In this document: positions 22,901-35,500 of the stretch, piece by piece
How the letters are laid out: the number at the start of each line of letters is the position of its first letter
Numbering within the stretch: position 1 is the first letter of the stretch
From: Acanthaster planci
Lineage: Eukaryota; Echinodermata; Asteroidea; Valvatida; Acanthasteridae
Length of the DNA: 64,000 nt
Direction: 5' to 3'
Assembly: GCF_001949145.1 (NCBI RefSeq)
Contig: NW_019091503.1
Span: forward strand, 496,121 to 560,120
Translations under genes and position numbers: made by a program
Notes under the pieces: generated by a model
Told to the model about the DNA's origin: nothing
Database searches by the model: none
Seen by the model: the letters and a program-made list of their open reading frames with translations, nothing else

Positions 22901-25666
22901 AGAGCGCGTGGAATGTTTTTGGATTCTTGGTTCACAGGCAGAGCTGTACCCGATAATAAATGAGTACTTTTAGTAATCGGACACATTAAGTGATCGGTGT
23001 CTGTACTCTGGACAGCGTTTCGACAACAGTACTAAAAATTTTAAACAAGATTGATGTGTTAAGTGAGACTTGCAAAACATTCTGAAAAGAATAAATTGAA
23101 CCAGAAACAGGCATAATTATCTCTGACGCCTCACAATTGGTTCCACTTTTTTTCCAAGTTGGCTACTGTAAAAAAATAAAAAAAATGTCAAAAAAGAGTT
23201 AATCATTGCTAAAACTGCAAATATCAAAAGACATGCTCAAGCTCCTTTATTCCTTGACGACTGTGTCGGCATTCTCAGTGTCCGAGGCTCGCTCAAGTCT
23301 TCAAGGCGGAGCGAATCCTGACCACTCACCACAATTTTCCATCTTTTGTTCGGTCCTCTTCGTTTTCACTAACGGTATAGAATCAATGTATGGAGGAAAT
23401 GAGGCAAGAGTTTTCATTTTTGCTGGGCTTGTTTGAAATCAATAACACCATGCACGCCCAAGTTACTTGGAATGGCATCGACCTCACCACTTCACGTTTC
23501 TTTTTGACGGTTCAGTGATTTGCACTCGCCCATAGTACGTTTCCTTGAGTACTCTACACTCAACCAGCTGGGTAGAAAAACATAGCCACGTTGCTTCATC
23601 GAGCAGAGTAATGTTCCTTTTGCCAATGCAAAGGCTGTTCACATAATGTCAAGGTTTGAGTACAGTTCTCTTACGTCTACACACAAGAAGCGTGCGGCAT
23701 CTTGTAGGATATGAACAAAAATCTGTGTCCCAACATTTTGTATCCTGATTATTAATACTTTTTTATTTCAATACCCCCACATGTTTGCCTAATTTTTCTT
23801 TATTTGTTATTTTGAAATCCGTAATCTACATCCAATCCTGTCAGAAAACCTTTTTTAACACTAGAAGTGACTGGATTCGTCTTTAAGGCTAAGCCTTACA
23901 CTTTTTTAAACCTAAAATATTCATAGCGTAGAATAACATGCCTTACGTCTACACTGAGAAAATCGTGGCACATTACTTAGCCACTGAACATCAACAATCA
24001 ATTCAGTTGCTGGACTTCGAGGTGTTTCGGCACTATTCATGAAAGCACCTGTCCCAACACCCCCAAAATGCCAGTCAAGCATATATCAGCACATCCGTGA
24101 CGCCTTCTTGCGTCTGAACGTTTCTGTCAGAACCGCCTCAAATTCCCCCGCAAGTTCACTGCCAATCCAAAGACTCCTTGTTCCATCTGACAGCTGTTCT
24201 GATATCCGCATTTCACAAGCTTACTGCCCCACAAAGCGACAGGTGTCAGCAGTGCCAGACGCCTTTCCTTCAGCCTTTCGTTCGGAATTTCCGACTTTGG
24301 ATAAAATTCCCCGCGACTGAATCAATATTTACCTTTAGAATTGGTAAAAGGGTGCGTGCTATGCAATGCCCACAATGATCTTAGTTAAACAAATATCATA
24401 TATATTTGATAGGTTAAAGTAGTTTTTATCAAAGCTAGCGAAGGGGCAGAAGTTTACACAGAATTTGGTACCTGGATACAGAACTGTATCAATACACGCT
24501 AATGACAGCGCCCCATCCCGTAGGTAGGCGTAATCAACTTTACATTCATTCGAATACATTCTCGCATGATAGTGTGATCATTCCGGATACGGAGCTCAAC
24601 AATTTTGTGGCCAGAACATGCCGATACTGTTTTGTCTATATGATAAAAAATCAGGGCAGTTGTAGTTTTCTTATCTTACACCAATCACAAAAAAATCCGA
24701 TAGGAACATTTTGTCGATTTTCTAAGACCGCAGGGTCAAAGGTCATAGAGGGCAATCTCTAGCAGTCGACCATTGATCGATTTTTCTCCGGTAAACTGTG
24801 CACCAAATACCATGCCTCAGGCAAAATCGACGAGTGGTCGACTGAACGGTTGTCGTTCAAACTTGCCCGAGCTGCTTGACAGCAAATCTTGCTTAGCAAA
24901 ATCAGGCACTGAAAGAATAGGCAAAGTACCAGTCACAGGAAATATGTATGCAATGAACGTTTTACCGGTATTAACCTGTTCTTACCGAGTGTCTTCTGTG
25001 CTTAGTAAAGTTCTGATAACTATGAAAATCTATAAAATTGGACTGTGGCTTTAACCATGTGCCCACGGGGAGGGGCGCCCTCCCTTCTAACCCCTTGTCC
25101 CATAGAATTGTTCAATCTTCTTATGCATATTTATCGAGATCCCCTGGGTCAATTCAAGGGGGTGGGTAAAAGGGGACAACTTGAAAAAAATCAATGAAGA
25201 GTCGTTGTGGCTGGTTGGCCCCACGGCGAATTCAGGTCAAGATAGATGAAGAGTCTGTGCACTTCGACTAAGGGCAATATTTTCATTGGCATTCTGACTG
25301 ACGCCATTCGGGCTCTGTCATTAAGATTCCATCGGTGGGAGAATTGGGGGGGGTAAAACGGGCATTTATGCCGCTGCTCAAGGCGTTGTCAGGAGCACGT
25401 TGAGTTGGACAAGGACTTTCCATTGGCCATGCAGAAGCAGGGGCCTAGCGGCTATTTGAAACGTTGGACGGGGAAAGTTTCACGTAGCAGTAATGTGACT
25501 CATGTCTTTCGTGTGGTCTCGCTTTGACAGCAATGAATGAAACAACTGAGGAAAAAAAAGGCACTGTGGGCTTCATTAGCTCGTTGGACACCCCATGCAA
25601 ATCGACCAGCCTTTCTAAGGTCACACATCAACTGGTGTGGGTATGTAGAACTCGCTTATCTCAAAC
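16979..25666. other. Probable peptide-gene intron or upstream DNA
   Basis: AT-rich, with no exon I can support. A strong minus-strand donor (CG|GTAAGTATG) lies near 22855 in AT-rich sequence and could end another leader exon. A poly-G run lies at 20024-20034 and a TAGGCCTA at 18306-18313. Frames at 24039-24378 are open without recognisable content. Confidence 0.4.
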
Positions 25667-25764
25667 TCATTTAGCTGCGGCTTGAAATTACACTCGACAG
25701 AAAGGGAACCGGCCACGGCCATTACCATAGACTCCTGTGTAATTTCTAGCCGCAGCCAAATGAT
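25667..25764. mobile_element. Short inverted-repeat hairpin
   Basis: Arms at 25669-25692 and 25736-25762 share gctgcggct and gaaattacac as reverse complements around a 43-base loop. It is likely a small MITE; borders are approximate. Confidence 0.55.
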
Positions 25765-28700
25765 TCGGACTCGGCCTAACATTCTGCCGTATAAACTTTC
25801 CGGTATTCATCTATCCCTTGACATCTCCCAAATGAAATTATCTCTCGATCGTCAGTTTCAGACCAGTTTGTGACTGAATTCAGCGATTTTATCCTAGAAA
25901 CGGCAGTGGTGGTATCCGACTTTCCACCTTTCCCTGAAATCACCGCATTGCATTTTTGGTTATCGTCATGAAGAGCTTGTTGAGTCATCCCGCCTATGTC
26001 TTTTGGTAACTTCGACATCGACTCTAGGATCTGTTCTCACGTAGTAGATTGTAGACGCCCAGAGTTTTATTGTAATATATTAACAATTTGAAACCGCAGA
26101 ACTGGTCATAATGCAATGAGTCACGCTGTGTGTGATAAGACTACAACTTTTAAGTGAGAATGCATCTAAGGACGCTGGTCAATTTTTTTTTATTAAGCAA
26201 CCTAAGCCATTCCAACCAATAATCTCTAAAGAAAGGTACCGGCTAAATAGATTACCAATTAATATTTTATAACGCTCATCTTTTTCTTTTGGAGTACGCA
26301 AAATCTCCTGAATATGGTCTTTTAACAAACGTCTATGAGCAACACGTAGCTGCAACAACTGGACCTCGCAGGCTACCAGAACAGAAGGAACATTATAATA
26401 AACACACATGAGGACTCATCATTTTATCACTGAGGTGAAATTCAGTCCAGTTTAAATATAATTCCCGGATGATTAATGAGGGTATGGTTTAAGCGCTTCA
26501 TTGCTTGACGCTGTAAAACAAAATAACGCTTTATATAAGTCAATTCCTGCATATAGACTAGTTAATACATTGCAGATTTCGTTCGTAAAAAAAAGAAGGT
26601 TTGGTGGAGCATCACAGTCGCGGTACCATTGTCTAAATTTGTTTTTTGTTTTTAGTCAATTTTCGAAAAACAGAGGAAAGATCCCCAAAGTCTCTCTCGA
26701 ATGATTCAGAGACAATGAAGTCTTTGCGTTGCTGTTCACATTACAATGGTTTGACTTTGAACAAATTTGCCTTGAACTGGCCAAATGCCTGACTATGAAC
26801 TGGTACACAGGAAAATGTTAACGTGTTGATGACTATTTGGTATCCTTCTCTTTTCACCCTCGCCAATGCATCACCATCGAAGAAGAATATGGCCTCATAC
26901 CCTCTGGAAGGAGCGACTTCTGATGAATGTAAGCCAATTTGTGTTTTGAATTTAGGGTGAATATTTAAAGAGGTAAAACTGGAAGAGTGATCACTTCGGC
27001 TTTGTGCATATCATGCTTGTGTGAAACTGCGGTATGGGTAATAGATGGACGACCATTAGTAGATCCGCGTAACTGAAGCAGACAATAAGGTCTGCCTTTT
27101 TGATACCATCGACTAATTACAAAGTGCGACCTTATCAATCTAACATCTACGCTGCTACCGCGTTGACGTGGCCAACATCAGACGGAACGATCAGCGTGTG
27201 AGATGAGACGATATGCCCCGAAGCCGCACCTGCAAACCAAGGTGTTGGTGAATGAATAATGCCCGGATGGCTAATTGCCAAGGAATCATTTCATGATTTA
27301 CCAAGGGACCTCAACTGCTTCGGGTTGGCAGCCTGGGGAAAACATGGAGGATCGCCTCGCTTGCTACCGTCTACAGGTTTCTGAAGGAAACCTAACGTGT
27401 AACATGAGCACATCGGACTTAGCTCTTGCTACTTTCTGGTCCTTTGATCTTAGATGACGCCCCTGTCTCTGAATGGGAATAAATTTGGTGTCATATAACT
27501 TTCCTGCAAACGCTATTTTGATGATACAGACAACTGATAATTCATAATTACATAAATGTACTTGCCACATGAAGCTATCCCTACAAACCACTCACACTTC
27601 CATCACCAGTAAGTTAATGTGTATTCCATTCTTTCACCAAACTTTGGTAGGTGATAAAGCATTACGTTCATCACATCCAAGGAATTAGTTTTCGTCTCAG
27701 GTTACAATGAGATGACACCAATTAAGGAAATGTTACCGAGGCTGACACTAATGTCGTCGAGGGGAATCATTAGTCCGGATAGAGTTCAAGCACTAATTAT
27801 ACCCTGTAGAAAACAGGAGGCTGGAGACATGATTAGCTGAAGAACGATTTGAGGCTTCCAAACCTCGATTATACTCTGTTGGCCAATTATATTGCCTCAT
27901 CTGAACTTGTGCGTTGGCGTGTACCCTTCAGGAAATGAGGCACCCAATTTGCTTGATGAATCTTGTTATACAGCATTTTGTTCTTAAACATCATTAAATC
28001 TGATTTGACCAATTTATGGGCATTCAGGCTGTCTTTTTCCTTCCACCGCGAATACCAAGGTGCCAAATTTGCGTCAGATGTTTATTATGGAACATGACAT
28101 TGTCTAGCTAAAATCGATATTATGTATAAATATATTATTTCAGTAATCTTTATAATTTTCAAGGTTTTAATGCTGTATTTTCTACATTTCTTCAATAGGT
28201 TTAATTCCCGATCGTAGTTTATCAACAGACAACTGGAGATACGTGTACCTATTTCTAATAACTCTAGAATATTCGTTCATTCATTGTGCTGTGTTTCGTC
28301 GTGAATCTTTCACTGATCTCAAGAGCGTTCGGTCTATCGGCGCTTAAGTGGAACATACTTGCACTGATGTAATTTCCACTTGGGTTTTTCACCGTTCAAG
28401 GCTAGACTCTAATGGTGACTAAAAGCTTCTGACTATCCTCGTGTAATGCCTGAAAGCATGAACTTAATTCTGACTGCTCCTGGACTCGCTCTGAAATCTG
28501 AAATTGGTGTCAGCTTTCGATTGATTACGAATTTGATTCGGCCACCTGTCTCCCTGGGTGACACACTCATTCCAATGATCTCATATCAGGTGCCTCTGAC
28601 GGTCAATTTATCCTCAGGATAATTCACACTATATATACATGAAAAGGGAAAGAAATTGGCTTCAATTCTAATTTCAGTGGGAGTATATCTTTTTATACGT

Positions 28701-28901
28701 ACGGCCGGGTCACAGCTGTGCTAGCTAAGACAGAACCTAACTGGCTTTTAGTCAAAAATGTCTTTTCTGCAGCTACTAACTTTTCTTTCTGTAGTGTTGA
28801 GTGCGTTGCAGTGTTGTAATTCTAGTACGTTGTCAGTGTTGTTAGTCTAACACTTTTTCAGGTGTAGATAATTTCCATTTACATTTTCTTTTACTTTGCA
28901 G
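25765..28901. other. No supported gene
   Basis: AT-rich sequence without a recognisable exon, RNA or repeat. Possibly part of the long intron of the peptide gene. Confidence 0.4.
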
Positions 28902-28958
28902 TGTTTACCGCAAGGCTCCTGTGAACGATAATAACCAGACGTTGTGGGCGTTGTCATG
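28902..28958 (+). CDS. Candidate plus-strand internal exon, 57 bases
   Basis: A strong acceptor (acattttcttttactttgcag) precedes an open stretch that translates, in one frame, as VYRKAPVNDNNQTLWALS. It ends at CATG|GTAAAT, a fair donor. Length divisible by three makes it a symmetric cassette. I do not recognise the protein and see no partner exon, so chance is a serious alternative. Confidence 0.2.
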
Positions 28959-29428
28959 GTAAATCAAACCGACAGTCGATAAGTTCTACTCACTAATTTG
29001 ACTAGATCGATGATATGAATCAGTTTGTACGGTTCAATCCACCTGTATAATCAACTTCATGTCCTGATTACTGCAAAGGTATGTTTCGTCTGAATTTCAA
29101 AAGAAACGGAGAATTGTCCAGCAAAATTACAAACGCAAGGGCCTCGTTTGAAAAGGGTCACTTTCAATGCATTGGTAATTTTGATCAGTTATTCTTGCTC
29201 GAACTCCTCGTTTGGAAAGTAAACGGCGGAAGTTGGGATCCAATCTTCATCCACGTGCATGCAATTGATTGGATTTTTTCTTTACTTTTTTCATTCTGTG
29301 ACGATTCAACTCATCAGTTTACTGAATTAATGTAAAGTTTTAATTAACAAACGCAGACTTTATATTTTGTTATTAATAGGCACTATCCCCTTATGAGAGA
29401 TTTTGCTTGTCACAAACAATCTATTTTC
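28959..29428. other. No supported gene
   Basis: AT-rich. The frame at 29081-29335 is open but has no motif or splice evidence. Confidence 0.4.
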
Positions 29429-29750
29429 AAGATGTATTTTGAGTTGGGGAGATGTTAATTTATATAACGGGTTTTGCCCTTACCCAACGTAAAAATAGTT
29501 CTTGGTACCTACTGCTTCACCTGACTCGGACCGGCCAGCCGACCCCGAAAAGCTCGGTGGTCGAGTGGTTAAGACGTCAGTACTGGTAAGCAGGACGTCG
29601 TGGGTTTGAGTCCCACCCAAATAAGCTTGTGACTTTTTTTCGCAAGCTCTCGGACAAGCACTGAGCATACAGTGTTTATCAATATATACGGTGGGTAAGG
29701 GCAAAACCCGTTATATGAATTAACATCTCCCCAACGCAAAAATACATCTT
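29429..29750. mobile_element. Composite element: tRNA-like Pol III unit framed by inverted repeats
   Basis: The ends (29429-29492 and 29688-29750) are reverse complements of about 65 bp, both carrying gttggggagatgttaat and cgggttttgcccttaccca. Inside lies a tRNA-like unit with an A box (tggtcgagtgg, 29558-29568), a B box (GGTTTGAGTCC, 29603-29613) and a T7 run at 29634-29640 that would stop Pol III. The A and B boxes resemble class II tRNAs (Ser or Leu) without the long variable arm. It is not a functional tRNA: the acceptor stem is poor. A SINE captured by a MITE, or a MITE carrying a Pol III unit, would both give this layout. Confidence 0.75.
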
Positions 29751-29756
29751 AAAAAC

Positions 29757-29907
29757 AGTTCGCGGTACCCGCTGCTTCACCTGACTCGGACCGGCCAGTC
29801 GACCCCGCAAGCTCAGTGGTCGAGTGGTTAAGACGTCTGCACTAGTAAGCAGGAGGTCGTGGGTTCGAGTCCCACCCGAGTAAGCTTTTGACTTTTTTTC
29901 GCAAGCT
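29757..29907 (+). repeat. Second tRNA-like SINE unit in tandem
   Basis: A direct repeat of 29497-29648, about 150 bp long, with A box 29817-29827 and B box GGTTCGAGTCC at 29862-29872, again ending in a T7 run and gcaagct. It lies just outside the right inverted repeat of the previous element and lacks one of its own. It keeps a cleaner B box than the first copy. Confidence 0.75.
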
Positions 29908-31055
29908 TCTAATATTTTCAATCATGTTTGTTACATTATAAAGTATTTTCATCAATTTTTTCTCATTTGTGGTACAGTTTGAAAGCGTTTCTAGAGGCGT
30001 TAATTGTATTTCAGTGCAAATCAGATATGTCCTCTTTTGTCGGATGCTTTTTATGGCGTTCCATGTAGCATTTAAAAACACGTTTTTGAAAAAGTGTGTT
30101 TTCAAACCGCCATTAAAAGCCAATCCTGTAAAATGCTTGGTTTTTTAATACTTCAAAAATAAAGCACCTGCCATTTTTTTTCTAAACGTTAAACTCACCA
30201 GGGATTCGAATATCTTCGCTTTGCAAACAAACGAGTCATCATAGGGGTTATTGAAATACCTTCAATGTAGTAATGGGAAACCATCTTTTCCAAAATGATT
30301 GACATAAAACTTGACACCGATGTTCAAAAAGTGGGAAAAGGACAATATAGGACTTGTTTGATGTGTTAAATTTATTTTGTATATATGTAAGTCCAATGTG
30401 TAATCTCTTTCAACTGTACAGTAATGCTGCACTGCCTGCCGTCATGTAATGTATTGTAACTGTAGGACTCATATGAAGAAAAAACGTTAGATGTATTTCA
30501 CAGTCAAATGTTCGTTTCATTGCACAAATTTTACGTAGTCGTTCTTTTCAGCGGCACCCAACCAAAAAATGGCAATTTGTAACGAATTTCCTTCACAAGT
30601 ACTGCATGTAGGTAGGTAGGTAGGTAGGAGTTAGGTATTATCTAGAAATACACGCCATTGCCCCTAACTGAGGGCCAAATAACTGCCTTGACTTGATCCA
30701 ACCTTTGATCAAATAAGAACGCAATTCCTCCATACTTTAAACGCCCCCTTCCATGAAGGAATCATTTCGTCTTTTATCATGAAAAACGAGTGTACCTCAA
30801 CTGATACCGGCAGTTGTGTGTTAGGATGTCATCGTGATTAGATGAAAAATAGTGTGAAGTTAGTTTAAGATATTAAGCCAAGCTATCAAAGGGATGTAAT
30901 TATACCAAATTTCAGTTAAGATAAGTTGGCTTGTTCCTGGTCGTTGAAAGAAGGATATTGATGAACATCACTTAAGAGATATTTTGATTTGCCTTGGATA
31001 TACAAAATTCTGAAATCGATACTTGAAACTAAATTTTTAAGTCATCGAGACTCAC
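29908..31055. other. No supported gene; GTAG microsatellite
   Basis: Contains a short (gtag)n microsatellite at 30608-30628. A consensus minus-strand donor (CCTG|GTGAGT) lies near 30200, but no exon can be defined with it. Confidence 0.4.
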
Positions 31056-31370
31056 CTAGGCCTTTGCTGAGGGGTTAATCACTCCTTCCTTAGGATCGTC
31101 CTCGTCTTTGGAGTTCTGCAGTTGCTCTTGTCTCAACCGCTAGCACAAAGTTTCAGCTTAGCTCGTCGACAAAGCAAGCGAACTACAGAGAGGGAGCAGC
31201 GCGTTCCTTCCCGGGCTTCGAGTTCAGGCAAGTGTCGCAAATCCTCCGACGCGTGTCTCTATGAACAACCCCCCTTCGTTGAACAGCTCATCAAAATACT
31301 GACTTGAATCTGTGCTGCCGCGGGGTAAAACCCTCTGCGCATGACTAGTCCAAGTCACTGCATGACGTAT
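31056..31370 (-). other. Putative minus-strand 5' leader exon
   Basis: GC- and CpG-richer than its surroundings and ending in a consensus donor CCTAG|GTGAGT (exon end 31056). No long frame is open, so it would be untranslated. The nearest minus-strand acceptor with coding sequence is that of the peptide precursor at 16979, where the exon begins with a few untranslated bases before ATG. A 14-kb intron joining them is plausible but unproven. The 5' border is only approximate. Confidence 0.35.
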
Positions 31371-31400
31371 AGGCTGCGCGTTTATGATTGGCTGCTGAAG
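31371..31400 (-). promoter_or_regulatory. CCAAT and CRE-like promoter motifs
   Basis: On the minus strand, agCCAATcat is followed by aaacgcgcagcc and tacgtcatg, a CRE half-site. CRE sites are common in neuropeptide gene promoters. Together with the GC-rich leader downstream this looks like a core promoter; no TATA box at standard spacing is clear. Confidence 0.35.
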
Positions 31401-32296
31401 TTTGGGGCAGTGAGTAATGTAATTCTGAATTCGCTTGTGGGCGAAAAAAAAAGAAAATTAGAAAATTGAAGGAGTGTTGGCGGTCGCTGATTTTCTTCCA
31501 AAGCTTGAATAGTCAGTCTCTTTGAAGGGTCGATGTTATCACTAAAAAGGAATCACTGAAGCGGGATTAAGAGCTTGTTTCACAGAAAAGAGTAATGTAG
31601 GCTTGGTTGGTTAAAAAAAGGAATTGTAGAATAAACCTACGTCGCATGTATCACGCACAAATAAACGGAATGCAGATTCTGAAGAGTTGGTTTCGTTGAT
31701 CGAAAGGGCCGAAAGGGTTCTGAGCGTTAAGTACATTTGACGGCCTGTATGCCAGTTCTTTTCTCTAAAAAAGAATATACAAAATCGTAATAATAGAAAA
31801 ATCTCATTTGAAATTAAAATCTTCACATTTTCCAATTATATACAAGATTATTAAAGCTTTTGTTCGTGTCAAACGTGCACGCAAGCACACTGTCTTCAGA
31901 CGAATTTAGAAAAGAATGAAATGTTCGCTTCATAATCTTGCAACAATCCAGCATTCGACTTCCGAATGCACTCACTGAATAGTTGAAACTCTTCAATAGC
32001 ACCCTTAAATCCATGCACAAAACGATCAGCTTGGTGAAAACGATGTAGGCCAATTAAAATTTCATTTGGATTCCTGAAATGTATCGTCAAAGACTAATCC
32101 TTAGTCTGTATTCGTTTAAATGGAGCCCCTCACCTCAGCATCGCCGTTTTTAATTTCACTAGCATGATGAAAGACAAATGGTTCTGTACGTGCTACTATA
32201 GTCGGGTGCCTTGCCGCCTGTAACATTGCTCATTATTACAAAAATGTGACTGGTGACAGCGCGACATGGACGGCCGGCCCTGCATGTACAGTATAT
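31401..32296. other. No supported gene
   Basis: AT-rich sequence upstream of the putative promoter; short frames are without motifs. Confidence 0.4.
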
Positions 32297-32508
32297 TGGT
32301 GCATAAAGGAACCTTTACACTTGTACGTTTTTCGGGTGCGTTGCATACACGATGCGTTTCACTTTCACGGACACATAAATTGACTCCATTAACATAACAC
32401 ACGCGTGCGCTGCGTTCGGTCGTCCAAATCGCCCCGAGAGCGATTTTGACGGATACGCAACACTTGGCGCAAGTGTTGATGCCCATAATGGAAAGGTGCC
32501 TTTAACAC
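32297..32508. mobile_element. MITE-like element with internal palindrome
   Basis: The ends share a (g)tgnntaaaggnaccttt pattern as inverted repeats (about 32299-32318 and 32490-32508). An internal palindrome aacacttggcgcaagtgtt lies near 32459-32477. The interior is CG-rich. The arms are short and imperfect, so the borders are tentative. Confidence 0.45.
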
Positions 32509-35500
32509 ATATCGCTACTACTACTGGTACATCACCAAACACACCCCTTCATGCGATTGCCCTACTAATAGTCGAATCAAATTCATGAATGATTAAACAT
32601 CACAGCCCAGTAAGGCAGATGCATGTAGATTTTTGGAGCAATGTTATTCCCTGCAACCTTTATTAACAATTGTAGCATCAAGAATTCGAGGTGACAGAGG
32701 ATCTAAAATTTCGAGGCAAAGTTAACGCATTTGTGGCACGGGACTGACAACTATCATATCTCACCCGTGAATCATTGTACCCTCAAGTATACCAAAGCGT
32801 GTTTCTAATACTCACTGCTACCTTTACGAGCTTTTCACATCAACAGACGTTCCTGGCTCTGAGCCCCCCCCCGGTAATTTGGAACCGATTCAGAAGCAAG
32901 TCATGCAGTGTGAAGTAATAAAATGTATAAAGCGCTAGGGCCAGCCGTACCGTCAAAGCAATTGGACCATTAAAAATATCCATATGCCGTCATTCATATT
33001 TTATTTACTGGATCTACAGTGAAACTGTACTGTGTGATATCTTATTTCGCTGGAAGGTAATATATTTCAACAGACTTTTTAGGCTATAAAGAAGGAACCG
33101 TTTTAAACTGTAGTTCTATCGTCTGTTATACGCTGTTATCATTGTGATTATTAAAAGTATAATAATGAAACCAACTTTCCTTAAAATGATACATCAGACG
33201 TGTTTTACCTTTCGAGTTATGTAATAAATATTTAAGATTTTATGATGACAAATAGATACAAGAATATCGCTTATCAAAGCATATCATATTTTCTAGGTTT
33301 ACAAAGGAAGAAAAAGCTGCAAAAGAGAAGACTATTCAAGAACATAGACAATTCTTGTTTAACTGCTATGTATAATGTGTAGAACCTTTTAAAAATGATT
33401 AGTAGGCTCCAAAACTAAAATCAGTCCATGAAACTAACTTCTTTGACATTTGAAGCAAAGATCCAACTTGAGAGTTCTTTTTAAAACTCACTGCCAAGTT
33501 TACAATTAGGTTCTAACTGTTCGTTAGCACCGTGCTCGAAAAAGACTAGTTATTTCTATAAAAAAGTCTAACTTAATTGTCGCATGAAATAGCCTGCACA
33601 AGGTTACACCGAAAATGAACAATTTTGGCACTATAAAATCTGCCAAATGATACCGGTATGTTCAAAAACAGGTTACTAAAAAAGGTACTATTACAGCGAT
33701 TCCTTACCGTGTTTAAGGCTTCCAATTATATTTTTTTCTCACACTAATAAAATTCTCTTGTATTAGACTTGGTTTGTGCATGGGTGAATTCAAAATGCAG
33801 TGTGGTACTGGACGGAAGCAGTCGCAGGAAAGGCCTTGGGTAAGATCACGATTTTTCCGCACACACAGTCTGATGCATATTCTGACACTGATTGAAGTTT
33901 AGCGTAGGTCTCTTCTGAATTTGCTTTGTTTGTTTTGAGTTTTGATGAAAAAAAAGGTGGATACTGAAGACGAAGATTGAATCTCTGCTTGCCCGACCAC
34001 GACTATTTGATCTTTGGTAAGAAATCTACTATTGGAAACATTTGAAATACTCTTGAAGTATCAGAAACGTCATAAAATTCCTGAGCAAAGCTATACACTT
34101 GTTTCATAATTCTGGAACTCTATATAGAACCATATGTTGTGTACTGACCAATACAGGGCAAGCAGTGTTTTATGCATATGGGACTATTTCTTTAATTGAG
34201 ACGGCAAAACTTGACAATTCAAGCTTTTTAAGATTACTGTAGTTAACTTCTAAAGTACTCCTTATCAACCCATATCTAAAACATTGGGACAAACCTATAT
34301 GATGTCAAAATGCACACCAACACGTGTGGTATTGATTTCAAATTACCCGCCCATTATAGTTGTCACGCGATGTTAACATGGGTTATCCTATGCTATGGTT
34401 GCATCTACAAGCTGACATCACGTGATCTTACACTGAAGCACCTGTCATCCGAGCAGAATGATTCTTCCTATCTAGTCACTTTGCGTTGTCTGTGTCCCGG
34501 TCCCAGTTTGGTGGGGACATGAACACCTTAACGTTCCCAGTGACCTTCTTGACTCACCGTAGCCCTACTCCCCAGTCTCAAATCGAACGCCTGCTATATC
34601 TACCACCCGTCACCCGTCCCAACACCTCGACTGGGGCCGTTCACACATCCACGTCGGCGAGCTTGATTGGCTTAAATGAGTTGTCGGCGCGGAAGCCCAC
34701 CCGGTATCAGAATGACTCTCTATTCTGTCGTTCATTCCGCGCGCAGGGATCAAGAATTGCGGATCTGAATGTGTCCCGCCACAGGGGCCACCCGATCCTC
34801 CGCAGTGAATTTCTACCGGCATCCCAACGGGGCGATATGATTTCGCCTTGTACAGCTAGCTTTGACAGATCATAACTGGGAAAGGCCGACAAATATCCCG
34901 TGCTATTTATAGATTTGGGTCAGTAAACTAATGTCTTCGGCTTTTTATGCAAATATCCTCAAGGCATCTTATAAAGTAGGCCATCGAAACGTGATCTTTG
35001 GTCGATCATTTTACAAACTCAACAGTAACATCACCAAAAATGCGTTTGACTTTCTTTTCACCGAAACTTAGCTGACATTACTGCAATGTGCAAAAGTAAG
35101 GCATCCGCATCTCCCCAAACATCATGAACTATATAAACTCATACAGTAGCTTCCTCGAACTTTAAAAACAACGCATTTTAGCATTTTCAATTCTATTACA
35201 ACAGTGCCCAATACTAAGCTTTCAACAGGACAGCTATTGTATATTCTCTTCTCCGGGATTAGAGGAAGTTCAATTTGAATAAAATACGGCTACTCTCCGT
35301 AGAACAAGGAGCAGCTATCGACACCACCAGACGCATACCCCTTACCACGGATCCCATGGTATGAGACAACGACAGCTATGAGACAATTGAATACAAAATC
35401 ATGACACAAACATCATGGTCGGAAGCCATGGCACAATTTTGTAGTTACGGACCTCCATTAATAAACGACGAGCTTAAAAGAAAAACCGTACTCGCGTTTT

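Noticed and set aside
29551-29625. Functional tRNA-Ser or tRNA-Leu gene
   Set aside because: A and B boxes are present but the acceptor stem does not pair and the long variable arm is missing.
29480-30123. Minus-strand frames with GWDSNPRPPAY and GGTRTHDLLL type peptides
   Set aside because: Typical antisense translation of tRNA-derived B boxes (SINE), not a gene.
34486-34875. 129-codon plus-strand ORF
   Set aside because: The region is open in several frames on both strands, as expected from its higher GC; no motif, conserved start context or splice pair was found.
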